Shown here piece by piece: positions 54,623-64,000 of a stretch of 64,000 nt of DNA (position 1 is its first letter; every line of letters starts with the position of its first letter). The position numbers and the translations under genes were made by a program. The notes under the pieces were generated by a model. That model did not search any database. It was given only the letters and a program-made list of their open reading frames with translations, and was not told the DNA's origin. The DNA is from Methyloversatilis discipulorum (GTDB lineage: Bacteria; Pseudomonadota; Gammaproteobacteria; Burkholderiales; Rhodocyclaceae). Location: positions 3,038,001-3,102,000 of the forward strand of contig NZ_AZUP01000001.1 in the NCBI RefSeq assembly GCF_000527135.1, in the 5' to 3' direction.

Positions 54623-55666
54623 CTACACCGCCATCGTGGGCTCAAGCTGATCGATCGGCCGCTGCAGGAATTCGGACGCGCGGGACGGGGTGAATAGCCC
54701 CTCGGCCAAACCCCAGAACACCAGAGATTCGAAGCGGCGGGGCTGCTCGGCGAGCAGAGGTTCCGGCTCGGAAGAACGCCAGCCATTCGTGCTGAACTGG
54801 ATCGACGCCGACCGATAGCCCGGGTCGCTCAGCAGATCCAGATCCTTCAGCCGACGCAGAGCGACCTGCATGGACACGCCGTAACGCCGCTTTGCGTTCA
54901 GCAATTCCATCATGTGAACCCTGGAGCGCTGATGGCTGCCGAAATCCAGGACGACCTGGTCCCGGGTGTACAGGAAGGCGCCGGCGAAGCGATGGCAGCA
55001 GGACTCCTTGTCCTTCTCCGGCATCGAGTCCGGCAGTGCCATGATCCAGTGCCCCAGCTCATGCGCTGCGGTGAAGCGCATGCGCTCGCCGGGGCGGGTG
55101 CGGTTCAGGGCAATCAGCACGTGCTGCTCGTCCTGGGTAGCGGCGCAAGCGCCGTCGAAGTCATCCGGCCCGTCAAGCAGCGCGACCTTGATTCCATGGT
55201 CTTCGAGCAGTTCGGTCAGATTGGCGATCGCATCGCCACCGATGGCCCAATCTTCCCTGAGCTTCCGGGCCGCATCCTCGGCGGCATCAACGGACGTGAC
55301 GGGTATGGAGCGAGCAGGAACGGGGACCAATGCGATATGTGCCGCGTCGAAGCATCTTTCCAGCGCGATGTAACGCTCCAGGTGCTCACGCATCTGCTCC
55401 TCGACCTGTTGCTGTCGATACTTCGGCATCTTCGCAAGCTTGCGGAATTCCAGCGGCGCCAGCGTCACGGCGTCCGGACGAAAGAAGTACTCGGGCTTCA
55501 CGTCCAACGCTCGTGCCAGTTGCAGCAGGCGCGCCGAATTCGGCACCGCGGCGCCCTTCTCGAACTTGCTCAATGCCTGCTTGCTGATATCGCCCAGCCT
55601 CTGTGCAAGATGTTCGAGGCTCAAACCCCGGAGCACACGGGCACGGCGGATGCGGTCATGGATCAT
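54623..55666 (-). CDS. XRE-ImmA/IrrE regulator, antitoxin-like
   Basis: The 347-residue protein has an N-terminal XRE helix-turn-helix (about 6-60, with LAQRLGDISKQALSKFEKG) and an ImmA/IrrE zinc-peptidase domain with AHELGHW (His202, Glu203, His206). This combination is common beside PIN or RES toxins and in phage-derived regulators. I chose the ATG at 55666, with GGGAGG seven bases upstream, over a TTG seven codons earlier. A palindromic operator lies directly upstream, so autoregulation is likely. Confidence 0.88.
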   Translation of the reverse strand: MIHDRIRRARVLRGLSLEHLAQRLGDISKQALSKFEKGAAVPNSARLLQLARALDVKPEYFFRPDAVTLAPLEFRKLAKMPKYRQQQVEEQMREHLERYIALERCFDAAHIALVPVPARSIPVTSVDAAEDAARKLREDWAIGGDAIANLTELLEDHGIKVALLDGPDDFDGACAATQDEQHVLIALNRTRPGERMRFTAAHELGHWIMALPDSMPEKDKESCCHRFAGAFLYTRDQVVLDFGSHQRSRVHMMELLNAKRRYGVSMQVALRRLKDLDLLSDPGYRSASIQFSTNGWRSSEPEPLLAEQPRRFESLVFWGLAEGLFTPSRASEFLQRPIDQLEPTMAV

Positions 55667-55677
55667 TGCGGCCTCCC

Positions 55678-55716
55678 AGGTTGACAACCTATATAAACTA
55701 TAGAAATCGTCAACCT
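55678..55716 (-). promoter_or_regulatory. palindromic operator/promoter of the XRE-ImmA PIN operon
   Basis: AGGTTGAC (55678-55685) and GTCAACCT (55709-55716) form an 8-bp inverted repeat with an AT-rich centre containing TATATAAACTATAG. The first half is part of a smaller perfect palindrome, GGTTGACAACC (55679-55689). On the minus strand, TTGACG and a TATA-like box overlap the repeat. This fits a promoter repressed by the XRE protein. Confidence 0.65.
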
Positions 55717-55779
55717 GATTGCGGCGCTGGCTTGTGAGGAAACGCGTTCAACATCGGTAGTGGGTCCGTTGCAGTTCTC

Positions 55780-55923
55780 CGAAAGCGCGCGCTCAGGCAC
55801 TCGGAGGGGTTCGACTACATCGAAATGATCTACACCCCGAAACATCGTCACGGATGCACCAGCCTGCTATCCCCGATAGAGTTCGAACGGCAATACTTTT
55901 TGAACAACAGAAGAACCGTCTAG
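55780..55923 (+). pseudogene. C-terminal remnant of an IS3-family transposase (OrfB)
   Basis: In the frame ending with TAG at 55921-55923, the translation reads GFDYIEMIYTPKHRHG, then LSPIEFERQYF, a hallmark ending of IS3-family OrfB integrases. Upstream of about 55780 the similarity ends abruptly. Only about 45 residues of the usual 280-300 are left, so this is a fragment, probably left by an element that once moved into this island. Confidence 0.8.
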
Positions 55924-55928
55924 AAAAC

Positions 55929-56154
55929 TCAGGGCGATTCACCCTTCTTCAGCTGGATCACGTGCAGCACCCGGCTCTCGAGATCGACCTGGTGCAACTT
56001 CAGTGCGCAGGTCTCGGATACCCGCAGTCCGTGGCGGAACATCAAGAGGATCAGGCAGCGGTCGCGTAGCTCGGTGCGGCTGCCGCGGGGGGGCCGTGAT
56101 CAGGCGCTCGACCTCGAGCGCGGTGAGGTGTTTGCGGTCTTTCATTGCCACCAC
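55929..56154 (-). pseudogene. frameshifted fragment of a tyrosine recombinase (integrase)
   Basis: The minus-strand frame starts MKDRKHLTALEVERLI. After a run of seven G (plus strand, about 56087-56093) the similarity continues in the next frame as ELRDRCLILLMFRHGLRVSE and LKLHQVDLESRVLHV, then stops at 55929-55931. The first catalytic arginine (GLRVSE) is present, but the HxxR and tyrosine boxes are missing. The gene is both frameshifted and truncated. With the adjacent IS3 remnant it marks an island boundary. Confidence 0.8.
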
Positions 56155-56162
56155 TGTGGCTC

Positions 56163-56915
56163 CTATGGACGACCAAGCGACCTGTGGGGCTTACCGCGAA
56201 ATACTAATCGGAACACATACGGCATGCGCCAGGCGGGCTTCAGCGTTGGCCCAAGGCGCTCGAAAAAAAGGACAACCGTTGCGGTGGCCATGGCGGAAAG
56301 GTGCAATGCTACAGGAAACCCGAATGACATAATCATCCAAGGCCAGCAGGCGACGGTGCAGGCCATTCCCGTTCGTACGCCATGGACCAGGCAATCCTGG
56401 TTTGCTGTGGGGCCGCTGGCAGCCACGGAGTAGAGCCTGTGGCAGGCATTATGCGCCCACCCCCCGACCGGCGAAGCGGACCACACGAACGCGATAGCGA
56501 CAGCAATGATTGCTATGGAAGGTGAACCGAAGGCGTGGATTACGGCAGCAATGGGGATCATCGCTAGCCCCGCCACCATCCAGATCAAACCGTATCCAGC
56601 CAAAAATAGGAGTGCTGCAATATTACTTCGCCTGGCGATGCTCGACTGCATGACATGGCGCACTTGCTGCACGATAAGCAGCGGCATCATGGCTGCGACC
56701 ATTACCAGCCACGCTACGGTTAAAATGCTTAGTGTCCGTCCGTCTGGCACCAGCAGATGCAGGTCGGCTCGCGTGACGGACGAAAGCGAGCCACAAAGCG
56801 AAAAGCCCGGCGCGTCGGGCGGGCTCGTTATCGCAAGGATAGTGAATCCTGCCGCTGACAGCGCCATCAGAGAGGGCGCCGGCTTAGTCCTGAGTTCCCT
56901 CACTAGCGAGTACAT
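56163..56915 (-). CDS. DUF2182-like membrane protein coupled to tyrosinase
   Basis: The 250-residue protein has about five to six hydrophobic helices. The C-terminal motif GMACTVACWPWMIMSFGFP fits the conserved GxxxC...CW region of DUF2182, a family of predicted metal-binding membrane proteins. I am fairly but not fully sure of the family. It starts three bases after the tyrosinase stop, so the two are coupled. A role in supplying copper to, or handling products of, the tyrosinase is a reasonable guess. Base composition is lower in GC than the hydrogenase and cbb regions. Confidence 0.7.
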   Translation of the reverse strand: MYSLVRELRTKPAPSLMALSAAGFTILAITSPPDAPGFSLCGSLSSVTRADLHLLVPDGRTLSILTVAWLVMVAAMMPLLIVQQVRHVMQSSIARRSNIAALLFLAGYGLIWMVAGLAMIPIAAVIHAFGSPSIAIIAVAIAFVWSASPVGGWAHNACHRLYSVAASGPTANQDCLVHGVRTGMACTVACWPWMIMSFGFPVALHLSAMATATVVLFFERLGPTLKPAWRMPYVFRLVFRGKPHRSLGRP

Positions 56916-56918
56916 GCA

Positions 56919-58388
56919 TTACTCGCCGTCCTGCGCCACCAAACTCACACGTTCAACCATGATCTCACTCCCGGGGCCAGCGCCAGGTTGCTCGATGCTT
57001 ACAGTCAACTTTTCCAAGTTGCCTTCAGCGGCAAGGATAGCTTGCGTAGCTTGGGTGATATCTATCGTTGCACCCAGCCCATTTCCACCGTGCGGCCCGT
57101 CGGTTGCAGAAGCCTTCGCTAGGCCGAAAAGCGCAACCGAGTCGGCCATCTGTGTTTGGCCGCCTTCCGAGCTAACGGTAACTTTAAGCACGCCGCTTGG
57201 GGCTTCACCACGGATTCCTTCCAGGTTGAGAAAATAGCGCTGGGGTCGCGACACACGCGATTTCAGATCCGCTAATAAGCCGGCGTCTAAATCGCCTATC
57301 GAAATGGTGGTCAGTCTTGCTGTCTGACCCACTATGATTTTCTCGGCATTGGAGCCAAGGACACGCGACTCAGGTGGCTGGCTATCCGAAGATATGGCGG
57401 GCATGGCTACCTCCAGGGTGATGCTCTTAGCCCCGACAGCGAGCGTGGAAATCCCAGTTCCGCTTATCAGATTGTCGTAAGCCGGCTCCAACGGTCCTCC
57501 AGAAAGTGTCTCGTCTGGTGTAAATGACGCAAGCTGTCCGTAGGTGTCCGGCATGACAAAGCCACGACCGACCGGTCCGCCGCGCCACGCCGCACTGTTT
57601 TCTTGGATACTCTTTGGACTCGTCAGCCACGCGGCCCAAAGCCGATCGATATTGGAATGATGGACCCAGAAAATCGGGTCGAGGGCAGCATAGTTCGGAT
57701 CAGACATGAATCCGTAAGGTGGCTTGATCCCACCCACCATGACGTGGACCAGATTGTGTGGGTTCCCTTCATTGGCACCGGCCCTGTTGCCACCGTGGGA
57801 AAATAAAGTTTCGCCGCCACCGTAGCTCAGCGTGCCCGGAGCGCCTGTGTATCGATGCTGGCTTTGGCAATCGAGGGTGATGTCTCGCGGAACGTCCAAC
57901 GTGGGACCGAGCCGAATTTCGCCATTTCGAAACGTTTTCGCGAGGAAATTTGGCGATCCATCGGGTAAATTCTCCTCCATGAAAGCCTTTGGAATATTCC
58001 GCGCAGTAGGGTCAGAGGCGTTTAGGTAGTTCCAGTAGGGCAAGGCCCACTCGTCCGGGCCACCGAGATCCTTCACTGCCTTGGCGACAATCGCCTCAAA
58101 CGCCGCAAGATAGCCCCGGTGCCACGGCAGGAAATACCAAGTGCCATGCTGACACTGGTTCCACGTCTCGGTGGTCTCAGAGGTGGGCGGAACGGGATCG
58201 CTTGTCTCTAAGATTCCTGCTTGGACCCACCCTAGCTGGTCGATGCCATGAATTGCCGCTAGGTAGCGCCAACTGGTCCGGTCTGTAATGGGTCGGGCGT
58301 AAAGGCGTTCAACGGCCTTGGCGTACCAGATCAGGGTGTCGTTCCAGACTGTCCCACCCTGATTGACGTCGTGACGGACTCTTCTCAT
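56919..58388 (-). CDS. tyrosinase-family type 3 copper protein
   Basis: The 489-residue protein has CuA histidines at 47 (AAIHG), 81 (CQHGTW) and 90 (LPWHRGY), and CuB histidines at 211 and 215 (NPHNLVH) and 243 (WVHHSNIDRLW). All six copper ligands are thus visible. After the catalytic domain (about 1-260) comes a C-terminal beta-rich domain of about 200 residues, like that of plant-type polyphenol oxidases. There is no signal peptide. The ATG at 58388 has GGAGGGGG upstream. Activity on phenols is expected; whether it makes melanin or a specific product is unknown. Confidence 0.9.
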   Translation of the reverse strand: MRRVRHDVNQGGTVWNDTLIWYAKAVERLYARPITDRTSWRYLAAIHGIDQLGWVQAGILETSDPVPPTSETTETWNQCQHGTWYFLPWHRGYLAAFEAIVAKAVKDLGGPDEWALPYWNYLNASDPTARNIPKAFMEENLPDGSPNFLAKTFRNGEIRLGPTLDVPRDITLDCQSQHRYTGAPGTLSYGGGETLFSHGGNRAGANEGNPHNLVHVMVGGIKPPYGFMSDPNYAALDPIFWVHHSNIDRLWAAWLTSPKSIQENSAAWRGGPVGRGFVMPDTYGQLASFTPDETLSGGPLEPAYDNLISGTGISTLAVGAKSITLEVAMPAISSDSQPPESRVLGSNAEKIIVGQTARLTTISIGDLDAGLLADLKSRVSRPQRYFLNLEGIRGEAPSGVLKVTVSSEGGQTQMADSVALFGLAKASATDGPHGGNGLGATIDITQATQAILAAEGNLEKLTVSIEQPGAGPGSEIMVERVSLVAQDGE

Positions 58389-58789
58389 CGCCCCCTCCAG
58401 AACTTCGCATAGAGAATGAGAAAAGCATAGGAAGCTTCCGGCCCATCCGCAAGCACGGACACTCCCGAAGACATTGGACGCACCGCACCGCTTCGTCCAA
58501 AGAGCACACCAGCATTGAACAGTCGACGCCGCACTATCCAATGCGGAGCGGTCGAAGATCTGATAGGTCTGCCAGCGGTGGCAAAGTAGCGCCTGAACGG
58601 CGGGTTCGCCTGGGAAGGAGCCCCAGAAAATTTCCGTCAGCGACGGTCAGGTCAGGCCGAGTAGAAGCCAGCTGAACTTGACCCATGGAATCAAAAAAGC
58701 CACCCTAAACGAGTAGCCTTTTTTTGCGAACGACCCTCCGAGATCTAGACTTTTAGGAAAAATCTAGACAATGGCGGGATCCCACACGA
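58389..58789. other. intergenic region between gyrB and tyrosinase genes
   Basis: The 401 bases hold the gyrB terminator (58693-58725), two copies of TCTAGA around an A/T-rich stretch (58743-58769), and presumably the tyrosinase promoter. I find no open frame with convincing coding character. It is the junction of the accessory region with core genes. Confidence 0.5.
58693..58725 (-). terminator. rho-independent terminator of gyrB
   Basis: On the minus strand the RNA would fold AGGCUAC against GUGGCUU (two G-U pairs) with a nine-base loop, followed by a run of six U. The A-rich 5' flank could make it work in the opposite direction as well. It lies about 65 bases after the gyrB stop. Confidence 0.7.
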
Positions 58790-61309
<2,520 letters not shown>

Positions 61310-61312
61310 TCA

Positions 61313-61344
61313 AAAAAGCAGAAAGCCCGGCGCGCAGGCCGGGC
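61313..61344 (-). terminator. rho-independent terminator between dnaN and gyrB
   Basis: On the minus strand a perfect GCCCGGC / GCCGGGC stem (61338-61344 and 61325-61331) is followed by TTTCTGCTTTTTT. It begins about 20 bases after the dnaN stop and precedes gyrB, so gyrB needs its own promoter or read-through. Confidence 0.85.
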
Positions 61345-61364
61345 GGTCGTGCGGGCGACGCGGC

Positions 61365-62474
61365 TTACACGCGCATCGGCATCACGACGTACTTGAAGGC
61401 GTCGGTGCCGGGCAGGGTGATCAGCGCGCTGCTGTTGCCGTCGTTGAGCCTGAGGCTCAGCGTGTCGCCGCCGACGTTGTTCAGCACGTCGAGCAGGTAG
61501 CTCACGTTGAAACCGATGTCGAGGCCGTCGCCGTCGTAATCGACTTCGAGCTCTTCCACCGCCTCTTCCTGCTCGGCGTTGCTGGAGATGAGCTTCAGCG
61601 TGCCGGCCGACAGCACGACGCGCACGCCCTTGAACTTCTCGTTGGTCAGGATGGCGGCGCGCTGCAGTGCGGGCAGGAAGGTCGAGCGCTGCAGCATCAG
61701 TTCCTTCGGGTGGTCCTTCGGGATGACGCGTTCGTAGTCGGGGAACTTGCCGTCGATCAGCTTGGTAATCAGCTCGACCGCGCCGAAGCGCAGGCGGGCC
61801 TGGTTGGAGCCGAGTTCGATATCGACCGGGTCGTCGATGTCGGCCAGCTGACGGGCCAGTTCGAGCACGGTCTTGCGCGGCAGGATGACGTCGAGCTTGT
61901 CGGTCACGCCGGGCATCGCTTCCGACACGTAGGCCAGGCGGTGACCGTCGGTGGCGACCAGACGCAGTTCCTCGTTGCCAACCGACAGCAGCAGGCCGTT
62001 GAGGTAGTAGCGGATGTCCTGCTGGGCCATCGAGTACTGCACCAGCGACAGCAGGCGCTTCAGCTTTTTCTGCGACAGGCTGAGCTTGACGGTTTCGCCG
62101 TCGGCCAGCTGCATGCGCGGGTAGTCCTGCGCCGGCAGGGTCTGCAGCGTGAAGCGGCTCTTGCCGGCACGTACGGTGAGCTTGCGGTCGTCGGCGTCGA
62201 GGCTGACTTCCTGGCCTTCGGGCAGCGCACGCAGGATGTCCTGCAGCTTGCGGGCGGCGACGGTCAGGGCCGCCGGCTGGGCGCCGCTGATGCTGCCGGT
62301 CGAACGGGTGCGGATCTGGATCTCGATGTCGGTGGCGAGCAGGGTGAGCGCATCGCCCTCGGTTTCGATCAGGACGTTGGACAGGATGGGCAGGGTGTGA
62401 CGCTTCTCGACGATGCCGCTGACCGACTGCAGCGGTCGCAGCAGCTGTTCGCGTTCTATCTTCATTAAGAGCAT
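61365..62474 (-). CDS. dnaN: DNA polymerase III beta subunit (sliding clamp)
   Basis: The 369-residue clamp has three repeated domains and ends in VMPMRV, close to the family's usual MPMRL. The N-terminus reads KIEREQLLRPLQSVSGIVEKR. Two starts are possible: the ATG at 62474, with AGAGG nine bases upstream, and the ATG at 62465, which gives the usual short N-terminus but has no ribosome-binding site. I keep the first. It tethers the polymerase to DNA. Confidence 0.97.
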   Translation of the reverse strand: MLLMKIEREQLLRPLQSVSGIVEKRHTLPILSNVLIETEGDALTLLATDIEIQIRTRSTGSISGAQPAALTVAARKLQDILRALPEGQEVSLDADDRKLTVRAGKSRFTLQTLPAQDYPRMQLADGETVKLSLSQKKLKRLLSLVQYSMAQQDIRYYLNGLLLSVGNEELRLVATDGHRLAYVSEAMPGVTDKLDVILPRKTVLELARQLADIDDPVDIELGSNQARLRFGAVELITKLIDGKFPDYERVIPKDHPKELMLQRSTFLPALQRAAILTNEKFKGVRVVLSAGTLKLISSNAEQEEAVEELEVDYDGDGLDIGFNVSYLLDVLNNVGGDTLSLRLNDGNSSALITLPGTDAFKYVVMPMRV

Positions 62475-62712
62475 TTTATAAACCTCTGTAAACCGTTAAC
62501 GTCGACCGATTTCTGTGGAGAACATCAAAAAAACAATGAACTTCAATGACCTGCAGTATGTATCGTTGTCTGTATAAGGGCCTGGTCAACGCATGAACAA
62601 ATGTGGGTGAAAGTCGACCAGGTGGAAAAAGCCCTGGTTATCCACAGTGTTCATACAGATTTGCCGGCCTGTTTATCCATACAGCTTCAACAGCTTCTGC
62701 ACCGACCTCTAT
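62475..62712. promoter_or_regulatory. dnaA-dnaN intergenic region with DnaA boxes
   Basis: A consensus DnaA box TTATCCACA lies at 62638-62646 on the plus strand. Near matches are TTATCCATA (62673-62681) and TGTGGAGAA (62514-62522, the reverse-strand form). AT-rich stretches (TTTATAAACC, ATCAAAAAAACAATG) are also present. The boxes may regulate dnaA and dnaN or form part of the origin; in many betaproteobacteria the main origin lies upstream of dnaA, outside this window. Confidence 0.6.
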
Positions 62713-64000
62713 TTACTTGCGCAGCGTCTGCGTCAGCACGTGCAGGTCATGGTTCAGCACTTCGTCCTTCAGGCGCAGGTCGGCGATCGTGCGACAGGCG
62801 TGCAGCACGGTCGTATGGTCGCGGCCGCCGAAGGATTCGCCGATGGCCGGATAGCTCTCCGGTGTCAGTTCCTTGGCCAGCCACATCGCCACCTGCCGCG
62901 GCCGCGCGATCGCGCGCGTCCGCTTCTTCGAATACATCTCCGACACCTTGATCTTGTAGTAGTCGGATACGGTCTTCTGGATGAATTCCAGCGTGATCTG
63001 CCGGTTGTGCGCACCGAGCAGGTCCTTCAGCGCCTCACGCGCCACTTCGAGCGAGATCGGCAGCGTGTGGAAGTGGGCGAAGGCGATCACTTTCTTCAGC
63101 GCCCCTTCGAGCTCGCGCACATTGCTGCGGATGTTCTTGGCGATCAGGAAGGCGACGTCTTCGCCCACCTTCACCCGTTCCATCTCGGCCTTCTTCTTCA
63201 GGATGGCCACCCGCATTTCCAGCTCGGGCGGCTCGATCTGCACCGTCAGGCCCCAGCCGAAGCGCGTCGTCAGGCGTTCCTCGACGCCCTGGATGTTCTT
63301 CGGATAGGTGTCACAGGTGATGACGATCTGCTTCTTCGCATCGGTCAGCGCATTGAAGGCGTAGAAGAACTCTTCCTGCGTGCGCGTCTTGTTGTTGAAG
63401 AACTGGATGTCGTCGATCAGCAGCACGTCGAGCGAGCGGTAGTAGCGCTTGAAGGCGTCGAAGCTCTTCTGCTGGTAGGCGCGCACTACGTCGGCGTAGT
63501 AGTCGTCGGCGTGCACATAACGGATGACCGCATCCGGATTGTGCTTCATCACCTCGTTGCCAAGCGCATGCACCAGATGGGTCTTGCCCAGGCCCACACC
63601 ACCGTAGATGAAGATGGGGTTGTAGGACATGCCCGGGTTCTGCGCGACCTGTATCGCGGCGGCGCGGGCCAGTTCGTTGGCGCGGCCGGTGACCAGATTG
63701 TCGAAGGTGAAACTCTGGTTCAGACGTGAACGGTCGCGTTCGCCACCGTTGTTGCCGGCAGACGGACGGACGATGAGTGCCGGCGCGGCAACGCGCGTGC
63801 TGTCGGGCTCGCCGGCGGCGCGCAGTGCGGCACGGGCCGGACGTTCGCCGTCGTTGTCGGCCGGCGTGCCGTTGCGGGCAGCGACCATCGGGGTGTCGTC
63901 GGCGGCTGCGGCCTTCGTTGCCGGGTCGGGCAGGCTGAGCCTGACCGACAGCGGCTGGGAGAAATACTCCAGCCCCAGTGCTTCGATACGCGCCAGATAG
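62713..64000 (-). CDS. dnaA: chromosomal replication initiator DnaA (5' end beyond window)
   Basis: About 429 residues are present; the N-terminal start lies past the right edge. Reading to 64000 adds domain I sequence ([16 protein letters not shown]) and a variable linker before domain III. The AAA+ domain has GGVGLGKTH and LLIDDIQFF, and domain IV has the box-binding signature [15 protein letters not shown] near the C-terminus. It opens the origin at DnaA boxes, one of which lies just downstream in the dnaN gap. Confidence 0.97.
   Translation of the reverse strand, partial: YLARIEALGLEYFSQPLSVRLSLPDPATKAAAADDTPMVAARNGTPADNDGERPARAALRAAGEPDSTRVAAPALIVRPSAGNNGGERDRSRLNQSFTFDNLVTGRANELARAAAIQVAQNPGMSYNPIFIYGGVGLGKTHLVHALGNEVMKHNPDAVIRYVHADDYYADVVRAYQQKSFDAFKRYYRSLDVLLIDDIQFFNNKTRTQEEFFYAFNALTDAKKQIVITCDTYPKNIQGVEERLTTRFGWGLTVQIEPPELEMRVAILKKKAEMERVKVGEDVAFLIAKNIRSNVRELEGALKKVIAFAHFHTLPISLEVAREALKDLLGAHNRQITLEFIQKTVSDYYKIKVSEMYSKKRTRAIARPRQVAMWLAKELTPESYPAIGESFGGRDHTTVLHACRTIADLRLKDEVLNHDLHVLTQTLRK

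Noticed and set aside
62475..62712. Annotating this gap as oriC
   Set aside because: Three boxes alone do not define an origin, and the region upstream of dnaA, the more usual site, is outside the window.

Overview
The window is GC-rich, densely coded proteobacterial chromosome. It suggests a facultatively autotrophic, hydrogen-oxidising betaproteobacterium. The evidence is a hydrogenase gene order close to Cupriavidus necator (Ralstonia eutropha), a red-type (form IC) RuBisCO operon with cbbX and a divergent cbbR, and many REP-like palindromes. A Rhodocyclales or Methyloversatilis-like host is my guess, not something the sequence proves. The right end holds dnaA, dnaN and gyrB, so the window lies beside the usual replication-origin neighbourhood.

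Region 1 (1-25.9 kb, all minus strand) is one long hydrogenase gene train. In transcription order it reads hoxK-hoxG-hupE-hoxZ (oxygen-tolerant membrane-bound hydrogenase), a HigA-like regulator, hoxM-L-O-Q-R-T-V (dedicated maturation), hypA-B-F-C-D-E (general NiFe maturation), a small unknown gene, hoxX, and hoxA (NtrC-type activator). It continues with hoxF-U-Y-H-W (NAD-reducing soluble hydrogenase and its protease), then hoxB, a small membrane protein, and hoxC (regulatory H2-sensing hydrogenase). Most genes overlap by 4 bases or nearly touch. A 9-bp hairpin follows hoxC.

Region 2 (26-42.6 kb) covers carbon fixation. A class V aminotransferase gene is followed by an IS110-family element inserted in a REP palindrome. 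Then cbbR (minus) faces cbbLS-X-Y-E(rpe)-Z(gph)-F-P-T, a degenerate GAPDH-like gene, and cbbA. There is no pgk. The hoxK and cbbR promoters share the same sigma54-like element, the same IHF-like site at identical spacing, and a third matching block. This suggests that hydrogen sensing may also drive cbbR. After cbbA lies a tandem array of 137-bp units built from REP palindromes.

Region 3 (42.6-52.8 kb) holds a HupT/HoxJ-type histidine kinase, the likely partner of HoxBC and HoxA. It is followed by an AraC regulator, an EamA-type transporter, a GAF-PAS-GGDEF-EAL protein, an arylamine N-acetyltransferase, a Tat-signal formamidase/acetamidase-like protein and a PiT phosphate transporter.

Region 4 (52.9-58.6 kb) looks like an accessory island next to core genes. 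It carries a RhuM-like protein, an XRE-ImmA/IrrE plus PIN toxin-antitoxin-like pair, remnants of an IS3-family transposase and of a frameshifted tyrosine recombinase, and a tyrosinase gene coupled to a DUF2182-like membrane protein. Region 5 (58.7-64 kb) is gyrB, dnaN and the 5'-truncated (at the window edge) dnaA, all on the minus strand.
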